Positions 1-6,179 are shown, numbered from the stretch's first letter. The stretch is 6,592 bases of DNA from Actinomycetota bacterium (GCA_005788075.1 SXZC01000081.1:1-6592); one strand, 5' to 3'. The notes: generated by a model from the letters alone, not told the origin. Translations and numbers: made by a program.

Positions 1-1090
1 GGTGCAGCGCCGCCACCAGAAGCTGGTGGAGGAGACCCCCAGCCCCATCGTGAGCGACGACCTGCGCCAGCGCATGGGCGAGGCATCGGTGCGCGCGGCC
101 GAGGCCGTGGGCTACCGCTCGGCCGGCACGCTGGAATACCTGGTGTCGGGCGAGGAGTTCTTCTTCCTCGAGATAAACACGCGCATCCAGGTGGAGCACA
201 CGGTCACCGAGATGGTCACCGGGCTCGACCTCATCCGCGAGCAGGTACGCATCGCGGCGGGCGAGCCGGTGTCGGTGACCCAGGACCGGGTGGCGCCGCG
301 CGGGCACGCGTTCGAGTGCCGCATCAACGCGGAGGACGCCGAGAAGCGCTTCCTTCCCACCCCGGGCCCCATCACGGCCTACCGCGAGCCGGCCGGCCCG
401 GGCGTGCGCGTGGATTCGGGCGTGCAAGGCGGATCGGTGATCAGCGACATGTACGACCCCATGGTGGCGAAGCTCATCACCTGGGACGTCAATCGCGAGG
501 CCGCCCGCAGGCGCATGCTGCGCGCGCTCGAGGAGTACGTGGTGGAGGGCGTGACCACGCTCATCCCCTTCCACATCTGGCTGCTGAACCAGCAGGAGTT
601 CATCGACGGCGGCGCCTGCCACGACGCGCTCGAGGTGATGAGCGCCGAGAACACCCCGCTGCCGGCGCGCGACGGCGCCCCGCCGCCCGCGCCCGAGGCC
701 CCCGAGGCCGAGCCCGTGGCCGAGCGCTCGCTGGTGGCCGAGGTGGGTGGCCGCAGGTTCGACGTGCGCCTGTTCATCCCCGAGAAGGACCTGGCCGGCG
801 GCGGCGCACCGGCGCCGAAGAAGAAGCGCGAGCGCAAGGGCGGATCCGGCCACCACGGGTCGGGCGGCGGCAGCGCCACCGGCGAGGTGCACTCGCCCAT
901 GCAGGGCACGGTGCTGAGCGTGGCGGTGGCGGACGGCCAGGAGGTCGCGGTGGGCGACGTCATCTGCATCATCGAGGCGATGAAGATGGAGAACGAGGTG
1001 ACCGCGCACACCGCGGGCACCATCAGCGCGGTGAGCGTCGAGGCCGGTCAGTCGGTGGCCGCCGACGAGGTCATCGCCGTCATCGGCTGA
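1..1090 (+). CDS. Acyl-CoA carboxylase alpha subunit (biotin carboxylase + BCCP), 3' part
   Basis: This is the C-terminal part (about 362 residues, numbered from the codon at position 2) of an acyl-CoA carboxylase alpha chain. The chain carboxylates its own biotin with ATP and bicarbonate and passes the carboxyl group to a carboxyltransferase subunit. The gene is cut at the window start: the first GTG lies inside the conserved VQRRHQKLVEE stretch, so it is not a start codon. Visible biotin carboxylase residues line up with E. coli AccC at constant spacing: E45, E57, N59, R61, E65 and R107 (E. coli E276, E288, N290, R292, E296, R338). The biotin carboxylase C-terminal domain runs to about residue 215. 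It is followed by a Pro/Ala linker, a short strand-rich segment (243-262), a basic and Gly/Ser/His-rich linker (KKKRERK at 273-279), and the biotinyl domain (about 294-362). EAMKM places the biotinylated lysine at K328. Substrate choice depends on the partner subunit, which is outside the window, so no gene symbol is given. Confidence 0.95.
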   Translation, partial: VQRRHQKLVEETPSPIVSDDLRQRMGEASVRAAEAVGYRSAGTLEYLVSGEEFFFLEINTRIQVEHTVTEMVTGLDLIREQVRIAAGEPVSVTQDRVAPRGHAFECRINAEDAEKRFLPTPGPITAYREPAGPGVRVDSGVQGGSVISDMYDPMVAKLITWDVNREAARRRMLRALEEYVVEGVTTLIPFHIWLLNQQEFIDGGACHDALEVMSAENTPLPARDGAPPPAPEAPEAEPVAERSLVAEVGGRRFDVRLFIPEKDLAGGGAPAPKKKRERKGGSGHHGSGGGSATGEVHSPMQGTVLSVAVADGQEVAVGDVICIIEAMKMENEVTAHTAGTISAVSVEAGQSVAADEVIAVIG

Positions 1091-1091
1091 G

Positions 1092-1886
1092 ATGACCCGC
1101 GTCGTCCTGTGGGCCGGCCGCCTCGGGGCGGGCCGCGCCTCGGCCGGGGCCCTCGTGGATCCCGGCGACGCCGACCGCGAGACGGTGCGCCGTGCCGTGC
1201 TGGCCTGCGGCGTGGCGCTGGCGGCCGACCGCCTGTCCGCGGCCGACGGACCGGGGCGACAGGCGGTGATCCGCGCCTTCGGGGCGTCGGCCCCCGACGA
1301 CCTGGTGGACCTCACGGGCCGCTGCGAGATCGGCGGCCTGGCGGTGCCGCCCGGCGAGGTGTCGCCCCCGCCCGGGTCGGCGATCGCCGACCTCGTGCTC
1401 GAGCCGGGAGACGACCCCGACGACGCGGAGCCCGTCATCTACACCGGCGACATCGACCCGGCCGAGGCGGCTGCGCTCACCGCGGCCGCGCTGGCGCGCG
1501 CCATGCCCCGGGACCCGCTTCACCTTGCGCGCGCGGGCGTGGCGCTGCGCGCCCTGGCGCGCGAGGCCACCGTGTACCCCGAGACGCTGCGCGACATGGC
1601 GAGCGGCATCGCAGTGACCGCCCGCGACCCCGAGGACGTCCGTCTCTTCAGCGGCCCCGACGCCGCGGCCGACGACGACCGGCGCTGGCGGATGCCCGAC
1701 GCCGGATCACTGGGCATCGCCCTCGGCGCGGCGATCGTGGTGGGCGCCATTGGCGTGGGAATCGCCGCGGGCCTGGTGGCGGTGCTCGACCCGGCCGCGG
1801 CCAACCGCACCACGGCGCTCGTGATCGGCGGGCTCATCGGCGCGGCGGTGGGCGCGGCCATCGCGCTGCGGATGATGCGCCGCTAG
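1092..1886 (+). CDS. Unknown protein with two C-terminal glycine-zipper membrane helices
   Basis: I do not recognise this 264-residue protein. The ATG lies one base after the stop of the carboxylase gene and there is no clear Shine-Dalgarno sequence, so translation is probably coupled to that gene. Codon third positions are almost all G or C, which supports the frame as real. Residues 1-200 are soluble-looking, rich in Ala, Asp and Pro and clearly acidic in parts, with no catalytic motif I can name. Two hydrophobic segments follow, about 206-232 and 242-260. They are separated by a short loop (DPAAANRTT) and the protein ends in a basic tail, RMMRR. Both helices are glycine-rich: the second has G246, G250 and G254 in a GxxxGxxxG zipper, and the first has G208/G212 and G223/G227. 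A cytoplasmic N-terminal domain on a helical hairpin anchor is the simplest topology. Position suggests co-expression with the carboxylase, but no carboxylase function can be read from the sequence. Confidence 0.8.
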   Translation: MTRVVLWAGRLGAGRASAGALVDPGDADRETVRRAVLACGVALAADRLSAADGPGRQAVIRAFGASAPDDLVDLTGRCEIGGLAVPPGEVSPPPGSAIADLVLEPGDDPDDAEPVIYTGDIDPAEAAALTAAALARAMPRDPLHLARAGVALRALAREATVYPETLRDMASGIAVTARDPEDVRLFSGPDAAADDDRRWRMPDAGSLGIALGAAIVVGAIGVGIAAGLVAVLDPAAANRTTALVIGGLIGAAVGAAIALRMMRR

Positions 1887-1896
1887 GGCGCGGCCG

Positions 1897-2190
1897 CTAC
1901 GAGCCGAACAGCGCCGCGGCGTCGCGGGCGATCTCGGGCGAGAGCAGCACCCGCGCCTCGGCGGAGTCGAAGGGGCGCCCCGGCCACGTGACCGTGACCC
2001 GGCCCTCGTCCTCGAGCACCCCGAGGGCCGCCATGAGCGCCAGCAGGCCGTCGTCGCCCTCGAGCCCGAGCTCGGCGGCCGCAGTGGGCACCGAGAGCAT
2101 CACGTCGCCGTCCACGGCCATGCCCTCGTCGAGCCACTGCAGCACCAGCAGCATCTCCAGCCTCTGCGCGTTGGCCCTGTCAGCCGACAT
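1897..2190 (-). CDS. Small unknown protein, possible winged-helix fold
   Basis: This 97-residue protein is not recognised. Codon use (third positions nearly all G or C) supports it over the Arg-rich frame overlapping it on the same strand. The pattern is a helix (about residues 8-22, RLEMLLVLQWLDEG), a short helix (about 36-42, TAAAELGL), a longer helix (about 46-62, LLALMAALGVLEDEGRV), then a strand (VTVTWPG). That order of helices followed by a strand hairpin resembles a winged-helix domain, here acidic overall, which would fit a protein-interaction role as well as DNA binding. This is inference from pattern only. The start is ATG with no Shine-Dalgarno; a TACCCT hexamer ends 7 nt before it, so the mRNA may be leaderless. 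The gene converges on the membrane-anchored unknown gene with only 10 bp between stops and diverges from sucC. Confidence 0.7.
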   Translation of the reverse strand: MSADRANAQRLEMLLVLQWLDEGMAVDGDVMLSVPTAAAELGLEGDDGLLALMAALGVLEDEGRVTVTWPGRPFDSAEARVLLSPEIARDAAALFGS

Positions 2191-2197
2191 GGCCGCG

Positions 2198-2203
2198 AGG
2201 GTA
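2198..2203 (-). promoter_or_regulatory. Putative -10 element (TACCCT) for the small unknown gene
   Basis: Read on the minus strand, TACCCT fits the TANNNT -10 pattern and ends 7 nt before the ATG at 2190. That spacing would put the transcription start at or next to the start codon, giving a leaderless mRNA. No -35 resembling TTGACA is visible at 16-18 bp upstream. Support comes from the same spacing at three other starts in this window. Confidence 0.45.
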
Positions 2204-2216
2204 GACGCCCGCCCGG

Positions 2217-2231
2217 ACCCATCTCATGGGT
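2217..2231. repeat. Inverted repeat ACCCAT-CTC-ATGGGT next to the sucC -10
   Basis: Two perfect 6-bp arms are separated by 3 bp. The right arm shares its last base with the first T of the TAGAGT hexamer at 2231. A palindrome abutting a -10 element is a typical place for an operator, but 6-bp arms can arise by chance, and no regulator is identified. The whole intergenic region between the divergent small gene and sucC is only 105 bp, so a protein bound here could affect both promoters. Confidence 0.35.
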
Positions 2232-2236
2232 AGAGT
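2231..2236 (+). promoter_or_regulatory. Putative -10 element (TAGAGT) for sucCD
   Basis: TAGAGT matches TANNNT and lies 59 nt before the sucC GTG. Transcription would start near 2243, leaving a leader of about 50 nt that contains the hairpin at 2241-2270 and the Shine-Dalgarno sequence at 2285-2290. No clear -35 is seen about 17 bp upstream, which is GC-rich. It is the best AT-rich hexamer in the gap. Confidence 0.45.
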
Positions 2237-2240
2237 CCCC

Positions 2241-2270
2241 GACCGGCCCGCCCCCAGATGCGGGCCGTTC
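2241..2270 (+). promoter_or_regulatory. Hairpin in the predicted sucC leader
   Basis: GACCGGCCCGC and GCGGGCCGTTC form an 11-bp stem with one mismatch (10 of 11 pairs; the inner 8 are perfect and all G-C) around the loop CCCCAGAT at 2252-2259. It lies immediately after the predicted transcription start and 14 nt before the Shine-Dalgarno sequence. It could stabilise the mRNA 5' end, control translation or transcript elongation, or be a DNA operator. It has no U-run, so it is not a classical intrinsic terminator, and no known riboswitch consensus is recognised. Confidence 0.45.
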
Positions 2271-2284
2271 ACTGACAGCGAGAC

Positions 2285-2290
2285 AAGGGA
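2285..2290 (+). promoter_or_regulatory. Shine-Dalgarno sequence of sucC (AAGGGA)
   Basis: AAGGGA lies 5 nt before the GTG at 2296. It fixes this GTG as the start, in agreement with the family N-terminus (DLFEYQGKQLF, as in E. coli NLHEYQAKQLF). Confidence 0.7.
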
Positions 2291-2295
2291 CGCGG

Positions 2296-3444
2296 GTGGA
2301 TCTCTTCGAGTACCAGGGCAAGCAGCTCTTCGCCAAGTACGGCCTCGCCGTGCCATCGGGCGAGGTTGCCGACACGCCCGAGCAGGCGAAGGCCGCCGCC
2401 GAGGCAATCGGCGGCACGGTCGTCGTGAAGGCGCAGGTTCAGGTGGGCGGTCGCGGCAAGGCCGGCGGCATCAAGCTCGCGAAGGACCCTGACGAGGCCT
2501 ACGCCGAGGCCGACAACATCCTCGGCATGGACATAAAGGGCCACGTGGTGAAGCGGCTCTGGATCGAGGCCGCCTCCGACATCAAGAAGGAGTACTACGC
2601 CTCGGTCACGTTCGACCGCTCGGCGAAGAAGCCCCTCGTGATGCTCTCGGCCATGGGCGGCATGGACATCGAGGCGGTGGCCGAGGAGCACCCGGAGGCA
2701 CTGGCGCGCCTGCACGTGGACCCGCTCGTGGGCTTCCAGCCCCACCACGGCCGCTGGCTGGTGTACCACGCCGGCATCGACGAGCCCGCGCAGAAGGGCG
2801 TGCTCGACGCACTCACCAAGGCGTACGAGGCGTTCATCGGCCTCGAGGCCACGCTCATCGAGATCAACCCGCTCATCTGGACCGCGGATGACCGCGTGGT
2901 GGCGCTCGACGCCAAGGTGTCGATCGACAACAACGCGCTCTACCGCCACCCCGACCTCGCCGAGCTGCAGGAGAGCGTCACCGACGACGAGCAGGAGCGC
3001 ATGGCGCATGAGCGCGGCGTCACCTACGTGAAGCTCGACGGCGACGTGGGGATCATGGGCAACGGCGCCGGCATCGTGATGAGCAGCCTCGACGTGGTGG
3101 CGCTCGCCGGCGGCAAGCCCGCCAACTTCCTGGACGCCGGCGGCGGGTCGAACGCGGAGGCCGTTGCCACCGCGCTCGAGGTGCTGCTGAGCGACCCCAA
3201 GGTGAAGTCGCTGATGATCAACATCTTCGGCGGCATCACCCGCTGCGACGAGGTGGCCGAGGGCCTCCTCACGGCGCTCGACAAGCTGGGGGCCACGCTC
3301 CCGATCGTCGTGCGCCTGGACGGGACCGCCGCGGAGGCGGGGCGCGCCATCATCGCCGAGCGCGCCCCGGCCAACGTGGTGGTCGAGCCCACGATGCTCT
3401 CGGCCGCACAGCGCGCCGTTGAGCTCGCGAAGGAGGCCTCGTGA
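2296..3444 (+). CDS. sucC: Succinyl-CoA synthetase (ADP-forming) beta subunit
   Basis: This is the beta chain of cytoplasmic succinyl-CoA synthetase. With the alpha chain it converts succinyl-CoA, ADP and phosphate to succinate, CoA and ATP in the TCA cycle. It has 382 residues, close to the family's usual 380-390. The N-terminal ATP-grasp domain carries K45 and the GGRGKAGG loop (51-58). Magnesium-nucleotide residues E189 and N191 (EINPL) and D205 (LDAKV) match E. coli E197, N199 and D213 with the same spacing. P20 is as in the E. coli enzyme; GTP-specific animal enzymes have Gln there, so ADP/ATP use is likely but not proved. The C-terminal ligase-CoA domain shows GKPANFLDAGGG (273-284) and INIFGGITRCD (308-318). 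The start is GTG with a good ribosome-binding site. The gene overlaps sucD by 4 bp and nothing looks damaged. Confidence 0.98.
   Translation: MDLFEYQGKQLFAKYGLAVPSGEVADTPEQAKAAAEAIGGTVVVKAQVQVGGRGKAGGIKLAKDPDEAYAEADNILGMDIKGHVVKRLWIEAASDIKKEYYASVTFDRSAKKPLVMLSAMGGMDIEAVAEEHPEALARLHVDPLVGFQPHHGRWLVYHAGIDEPAQKGVLDALTKAYEAFIGLEATLIEINPLIWTADDRVVALDAKVSIDNNALYRHPDLAELQESVTDDEQERMAHERGVTYVKLDGDVGIMGNGAGIVMSSLDVVALAGGKPANFLDAGGGSNAEAVATALEVLLSDPKVKSLMINIFGGITRCDEVAEGLLTALDKLGATLPIVVRLDGTAAEAGRAIIAERAPANVVVEPTMLSAAQRAVELAKEAS
3431..3436 (+). promoter_or_regulatory. Shine-Dalgarno sequence of sucD (AGGAGG) inside sucC
   Basis: A full-consensus AGGAGG within the last codons of sucC lies 4 nt before the sucD GTG. 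It decides that start and supports coupled, roughly equal synthesis of the two subunits. Confidence 0.8.
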
Positions 3445-4310
3445 GCATCCTGGTCGGCAAGGACACCAAGCTGGTGGTGCAGGGAGTCACCGGCCGCGAG
3501 GGGCAGTTCCACACCCTCCGCAACAAGGCGTACGGCACCAACGTGGTGGCGGGCGTGACCCCCGGCAAGGCCGGGCAGGACGTCGAGGGCATCCCGGTGT
3601 TCAACACCGTGCGCGACGCCGTGGAGGCCACCGGGGCGAACACCTCGATGATCTTCGTGCCGCCGCGGTTCGCCACCGACGCCATCTACGAGTCGCTCGA
3701 CGCGGGCATCGACCTCACGATCGCCATCACCGAGGGCATCCCCGCCCACGACATGATGCGCGTGTACACGCACCTGCAGCGCAGCGACCAGCGCCTGCTG
3801 GGCCCGAACTGCCCGGGCGCGATCAGCCCGGGTGAGGCCACGGTGGGCATCATGCCCACCGACGTCTTCACGCCGGGTCGCGTGGGCATCATCAGCCGCT
3901 CCGGCACGCTGACGTACCAGATCTCCAAGGAGATCGGTGACCTCGGCATCGGCCAGAGCACCGTGGTGGGCATCGGCGGCGACCCGATCGTGGGGTCGTC
4001 GTTCATCGACGTCCTCACCATGTTCGAGGCCGACCCCGACACCGACCTCGTGGTGATGGTCGGCGAGATCGGCGGCGACGAGGAGGAGCGCGCCGGCGAG
4101 TTCATCGCCGCCAACATGAAGACCCCGGTGGTGGGCTACATCGCGGGCTTCCAGGCTCCTCCCGGAAAGCAGATGGGCCACGCCGGCGCCATCATCACCG
4201 GGTCGTCCGGCACCGCCCAGGGCAAGAAGGACGCCCTCGAGGCGCTCGGCGTGCGGGTGGGCACCAACCCCACCGAGGTCGCCGAGATCGTTGCCGACAC
4301 GCTGAAGTAG
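3441..4310 (+). CDS. sucD: Succinyl-CoA synthetase alpha subunit
   Basis: This is the alpha chain of succinyl-CoA synthetase, which carries the phosphorylated histidine and binds CoA. It has 289 residues, as in E. coli. The N-terminal Rossmann CoA-binding domain shows the loop TGREGQFH (17-24) and GVTPGK (38-43). NCPG (123-126) and SRSGTLTY (152-159) follow. The catalytic histidine that shuttles phosphate is H247, in MGHAGAI, equivalent to E. coli H246 counted without Met. IGGDP and GEIGG are also conserved. The GTG start overlaps the sucC stop in GTGA and has a consensus AGGAGG before it. The two genes therefore form a tight operon ending here; a hydrolase gene converges on it 27 bp later. 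Other TCA genes are not adjacent. Confidence 0.98.
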   Translation: MSILVGKDTKLVVQGVTGREGQFHTLRNKAYGTNVVAGVTPGKAGQDVEGIPVFNTVRDAVEATGANTSMIFVPPRFATDAIYESLDAGIDLTIAITEGIPAHDMMRVYTHLQRSDQRLLGPNCPGAISPGEATVGIMPTDVFTPGRVGIISRSGTLTYQISKEIGDLGIGQSTVVGIGGDPIVGSSFIDVLTMFEADPDTDLVVMVGEIGGDEEERAGEFIAANMKTPVVGYIAGFQAPPGKQMGHAGAIITGSSGTAQGKKDALEALGVRVGTNPTEVAEIVADTLK

Positions 4311-4317
4311 CGACCCC

Positions 4318-4333
4318 CCGGCGCACCGCCCGG
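4318..4333. terminator. Possible bidirectional terminator between sucD and the hydrolase gene
   Basis: The 27-bp gap between convergent stops contains CCGGCG, a CAC loop and CGCCCGG, a GC-rich stem with one bulged C. There is no T-run on either strand. The position is right for a shared terminator, but the structure is weak. Confidence 0.3.
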
Positions 4334-4337
4334 CTGC

Positions 4338-5051
4338 TCAGGAGGCGATCTCCATGAGCAGGCGGGCGGTGCCCGAGGGATCCTCCAGCATGAGGTCGTG
4401 GCCCGTAGCCACCTGGTGCATGCGCCAGCCGCGATCGCGGGCCCGCCCCACCGTGGCCGCCAGGCTGGCGAGCGGTGGCGCCGTGTGCTCCACGTAGTCG
4501 CGCGGCAGGGCGTCAAACACCGCGCGGTCATACGCCACGCGGTCATCCACGCAGCGCGCGGGGAAGTCCGTGAGCCGTGGTCCCACGAAATCGCGCAGGT
4601 GCGCCGGCACCGACCACTGGTCCATGAACGCGGGCGCGGCGGGCACGCGCCACCCCTGTCCCTCGTCGGCCACGATCTGGCGGTAGCGTCGCACCACCTC
4701 GGGCGGCTCGACCTCGGCGAGGCACTCCCCGGGGTCGGCGAGGAATGCGCCCATCGCCACCACGCGGCCCACGCGGTCGGTGGCGGCCTGCACCACCGGG
4801 CCGGCCAGCACGCCGGCGTAGGAGTGCAGCACGAGCACGCCGTCGCGGACGTCCTCCATGCGCAGCGTGGCGACGATGTCGGCCACATGGGTGTCCACGC
4901 CGACCTCGGGCGACAGCAGGTGCGCCCGGTCGCCCATGCCCGTGAGCGTGGGCGCGTGCGCCACGTGGCCGGCCTCGCGCAGCAGCGCTTCGACCGGCCG
5001 CCAGCACCACCCGCCGTGCATCGCGCCGTGGATCAGGACGAATGTCGCCAC
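4338..5051 (-). CDS. Alpha/beta hydrolase (methylesterase/EstC-like group)
   Basis: This is a 237-residue, single-domain, cytoplasmic alpha/beta-hydrolase-fold protein with no signal peptide. It is probably an esterase or a related hydrolase of unknown substrate. Strand 1 leads into the oxyanion loop LIHGAMHGGWCW (6-17), and LTGMGDR (36-42) follows, as in plant methylesterase-like and bacterial EstC-like members. The nucleophile is probably S77 in VLHSYAGV. This elbow departs from the usual G-H-S-x-G: Leu and Ala replace the two glycines, with a Gly one place further on. The catalytic histidine is H218 in ATGHDLMLEDP. The acidic member of the triad cannot be assigned safely. The start is GTG at 5051; it is the only reasonable start, because an in-frame stop lies at 5082-5084 and no start codon falls between. 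No Shine-Dalgarno is seen, and TAGCCT ends 7 nt upstream, suggesting a leaderless mRNA. The gene diverges from the aminotransferase gene. Confidence 0.9.
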   Translation of the reverse strand: MATFVLIHGAMHGGWCWRPVEALLREAGHVAHAPTLTGMGDRAHLLSPEVGVDTHVADIVATLRMEDVRDGVLVLHSYAGVLAGPVVQAATDRVGRVVAMGAFLADPGECLAEVEPPEVVRRYRQIVADEGQGWRVPAAPAFMDQWSVPAHLRDFVGPRLTDFPARCVDDRVAYDRAVFDALPRDYVEHTAPPLASLAATVGRARDRGWRMHQVATGHDLMLEDPSGTARLLMEIAS

Positions 5052-5058
5052 GAAGGCG

Positions 5059-5064
5059 AGGCTA
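5059..5064 (-). promoter_or_regulatory. Putative -10 element (TAGCCT) for the hydrolase gene
   Basis: On the minus strand, TAGCCT fits TANNNT and ends 7 nt before the GTG start, so transcription would begin at or beside the start codon. No -35 is evident. It lies within the 45-bp region shared with the opposing aminotransferase promoter. Confidence 0.5.
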
Positions 5065-5079
5065 CCGGCACGGCCGCGT

Positions 5080-5087
5080 GTCTAGAC
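5080..5087. repeat. 8-bp palindrome GTCTAGAC in the divergent promoter region
   Basis: This perfect palindrome overlaps five of six bases of the aminotransferase -10 hexamer and lies 15 bp upstream of the hydrolase -10. A dimeric regulator bound here could act on both genes. An 8-bp palindrome is short and may simply reflect the -10 sequence, so this is a weak candidate. Confidence 0.25.
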
Positions 5088-5088
5088 T
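5083..5088 (+). promoter_or_regulatory. Putative -10 element (TAGACT) for the aminotransferase gene
   Basis: TAGACT fits TANNNT and ends 8 nt before the GTG at 5097. No Shine-Dalgarno precedes that GTG, so a leaderless transcript is the simplest reading. The GC-rich sequence about 17 bp upstream has no -35 match. Confidence 0.5.
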
Positions 5089-5096
5089 GCCGCGCC

Positions 5097-6179
5097 GTGC
5101 CTGACGTCATCTCATTCGCCCGGGGCGCCCCGGCTCCGGAGGCGCTCGATGGCGGGCTGATCGCCCGCTGCGCCGACGCGGCCCTGGCCGCCGACCCGAC
5201 GGTGATCCTGTCGTACGGCACCGGGGGCGGCTACCCACCGCTTCGCGAGTGGCTCGCCGCGCACCACGGCACCACGGCCGACCGGGTGCTCGTGACCAAC
5301 GGCTCACTCGAGGGCTACGTGTTCCTGCTCGAGACGTTCCTCGCACCCGGCGACCTCATCGGGCTCGAGGCGCCCACCTACGACCGGGCGCTGCTGCAGG
5401 CGCAGATGCACGGCATGGACATCCTCGAGATCCCCATGGAGGACGACGGCATGGACGTGCAGGCGCTCGCCGCCGCATGCGACGCCGGGCGCGTGCCCAA
5501 GCTCGTCTACACCATCCCCAACTTCCACAACCCCGCGGGCACCACGATCTCGCTCGAGAAGCGCAGGGCGCTGGTGGCGCTGGCCGAGAAGCACGGGTTC
5601 TGGATCCTCGAGGACGACCCCTACGGCCGCCTGCGGTTCGAGGGCGACGCCCTGCCGAGCATCTACGAGCTGGGCGGCCCCGAGAAGGTGATGTTCTCGT
5701 CGTCGTTCTCCAAGACCCTCGCGCCGGGTCTTCGCGTGGGGTACCTCATCGCGCCGGCCGACCTGGTGAAGACGCTCACCACTCGCGCCAACCAGACCTA
5801 CATCTCGCCCGCGCACCTCCCCGAGGCCGCGGTGTTCAAGGTATGCGAGGACGGCCTGCTCGACCCCAACATCGCCCGGGTCACCGAGCTCATGCGCATC
5901 CGCCGCGACGCCATGGCGGAGGGGCTGCACCTGATGCCTGAGGGCACGAAGTGCACCCCGCCGAACGGTGGCTTCTTCATGTGGCTCGAGCTGCCCGACG
6001 GCATGTCGGCCGACGCACTGCTGCCGGTGGCGCAGGAGGCCGGGGTCATCTACGTGGCCGGCTCGGCCTGCTTCACCGAGGGCCACCACAACACGCTGAG
6101 GCTGGCCTACTCGGGCGTGTCGCCCGAGGAGATCTCCGTGGGGATGGAGCGGCTCGGGAAGGTCTTCGCCTCGGGATAA
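5097..6179 (+). CDS. PLP-dependent class I/II aminotransferase (LysN/2-aminoadipate-like)
   Basis: This is a fold-type I aminotransferase of 360 residues that uses pyridoxal phosphate to move amino groups between amino acids and 2-oxo acids. Similarity in motif order is closest to the LysN/2-aminoadipate group and to MocR-type catalytic domains, but no DNA-binding domain is present. Motifs are SFARGAPAPEALD (6-18), the cofactor phosphate loop NGS (68-70), Y95 (EAPTY), NFHNPAG with N145, D173 and Y176 (DDPY), the Schiff-base lysine K206 in SFSKTLAPGLRVGY (R213 likely contacts the phosphate), and R335 in NTLRLAY, which should bind the substrate carboxylate. The substrate cannot be told. The reading frame stays open upstream to 4398, but that part is antisense to the hydrolase gene. 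GTG 5097 matches the family block PD.ISFA and follows a -10 element. The N-terminus is about 30 residues shorter than Thermus LysN. Confidence 0.93.
   Translation: MPDVISFARGAPAPEALDGGLIARCADAALAADPTVILSYGTGGGYPPLREWLAAHHGTTADRVLVTNGSLEGYVFLLETFLAPGDLIGLEAPTYDRALLQAQMHGMDILEIPMEDDGMDVQALAAACDAGRVPKLVYTIPNFHNPAGTTISLEKRRALVALAEKHGFWILEDDPYGRLRFEGDALPSIYELGGPEKVMFSSSFSKTLAPGLRVGYLIAPADLVKTLTTRANQTYISPAHLPEAAVFKVCEDGLLDPNIARVTELMRIRRDAMAEGLHLMPEGTKCTPPNGGFFMWLELPDGMSADALLPVAQEAGVIYVAGSACFTEGHHNTLRLAYSGVSPEEISVGMERLGKVFASG

Noticed and set aside
2..4. GTG at the window start as the start of the carboxylase gene
   Set aside because: It falls within the conserved VQRRHQKLVEE block in the middle of the biotin carboxylase domain, so the gene begins upstream of the window.
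1887..1897. GCGGCCGC palindrome between convergent stops as a terminator
   Set aside because: An 8-bp self-complementary G/C run with no loop cannot form a useful hairpin, and such sites are expected in sequence this GC-rich.
2199..2234. Direct repeat GGGTAGA at 2199-2205 and 2228-2234 as tandem operator sites
   Set aside because: Each copy is explained by a -10-like hexamer of the divergent promoters (one read on each strand); 7-bp identity is too short to argue for more.
2269..3009. 246-residue minus-strand frame opposite the start of sucC
   Set aside because: It is the antisense of the conserved ATP-grasp domain and would run across the sucC leader; no recognisable domain.
3024..4181. 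385-residue open frame on the minus strand across sucC and sucD
   Set aside because: It lies opposite two unmistakable genes, is rich in His, Asp and Val as expected of the antisense frame of GC-rich codons, and shows no motif.
4398..5096. Long plus-strand extension of the aminotransferase frame to an ATG at 4398 (593 residues)
   Set aside because: The added part is antisense to the well-supported hydrolase gene and is His/Arg/Ala-rich as shadow frames are. The family homology begins at the GTG at 5097, directly after a -10 element.
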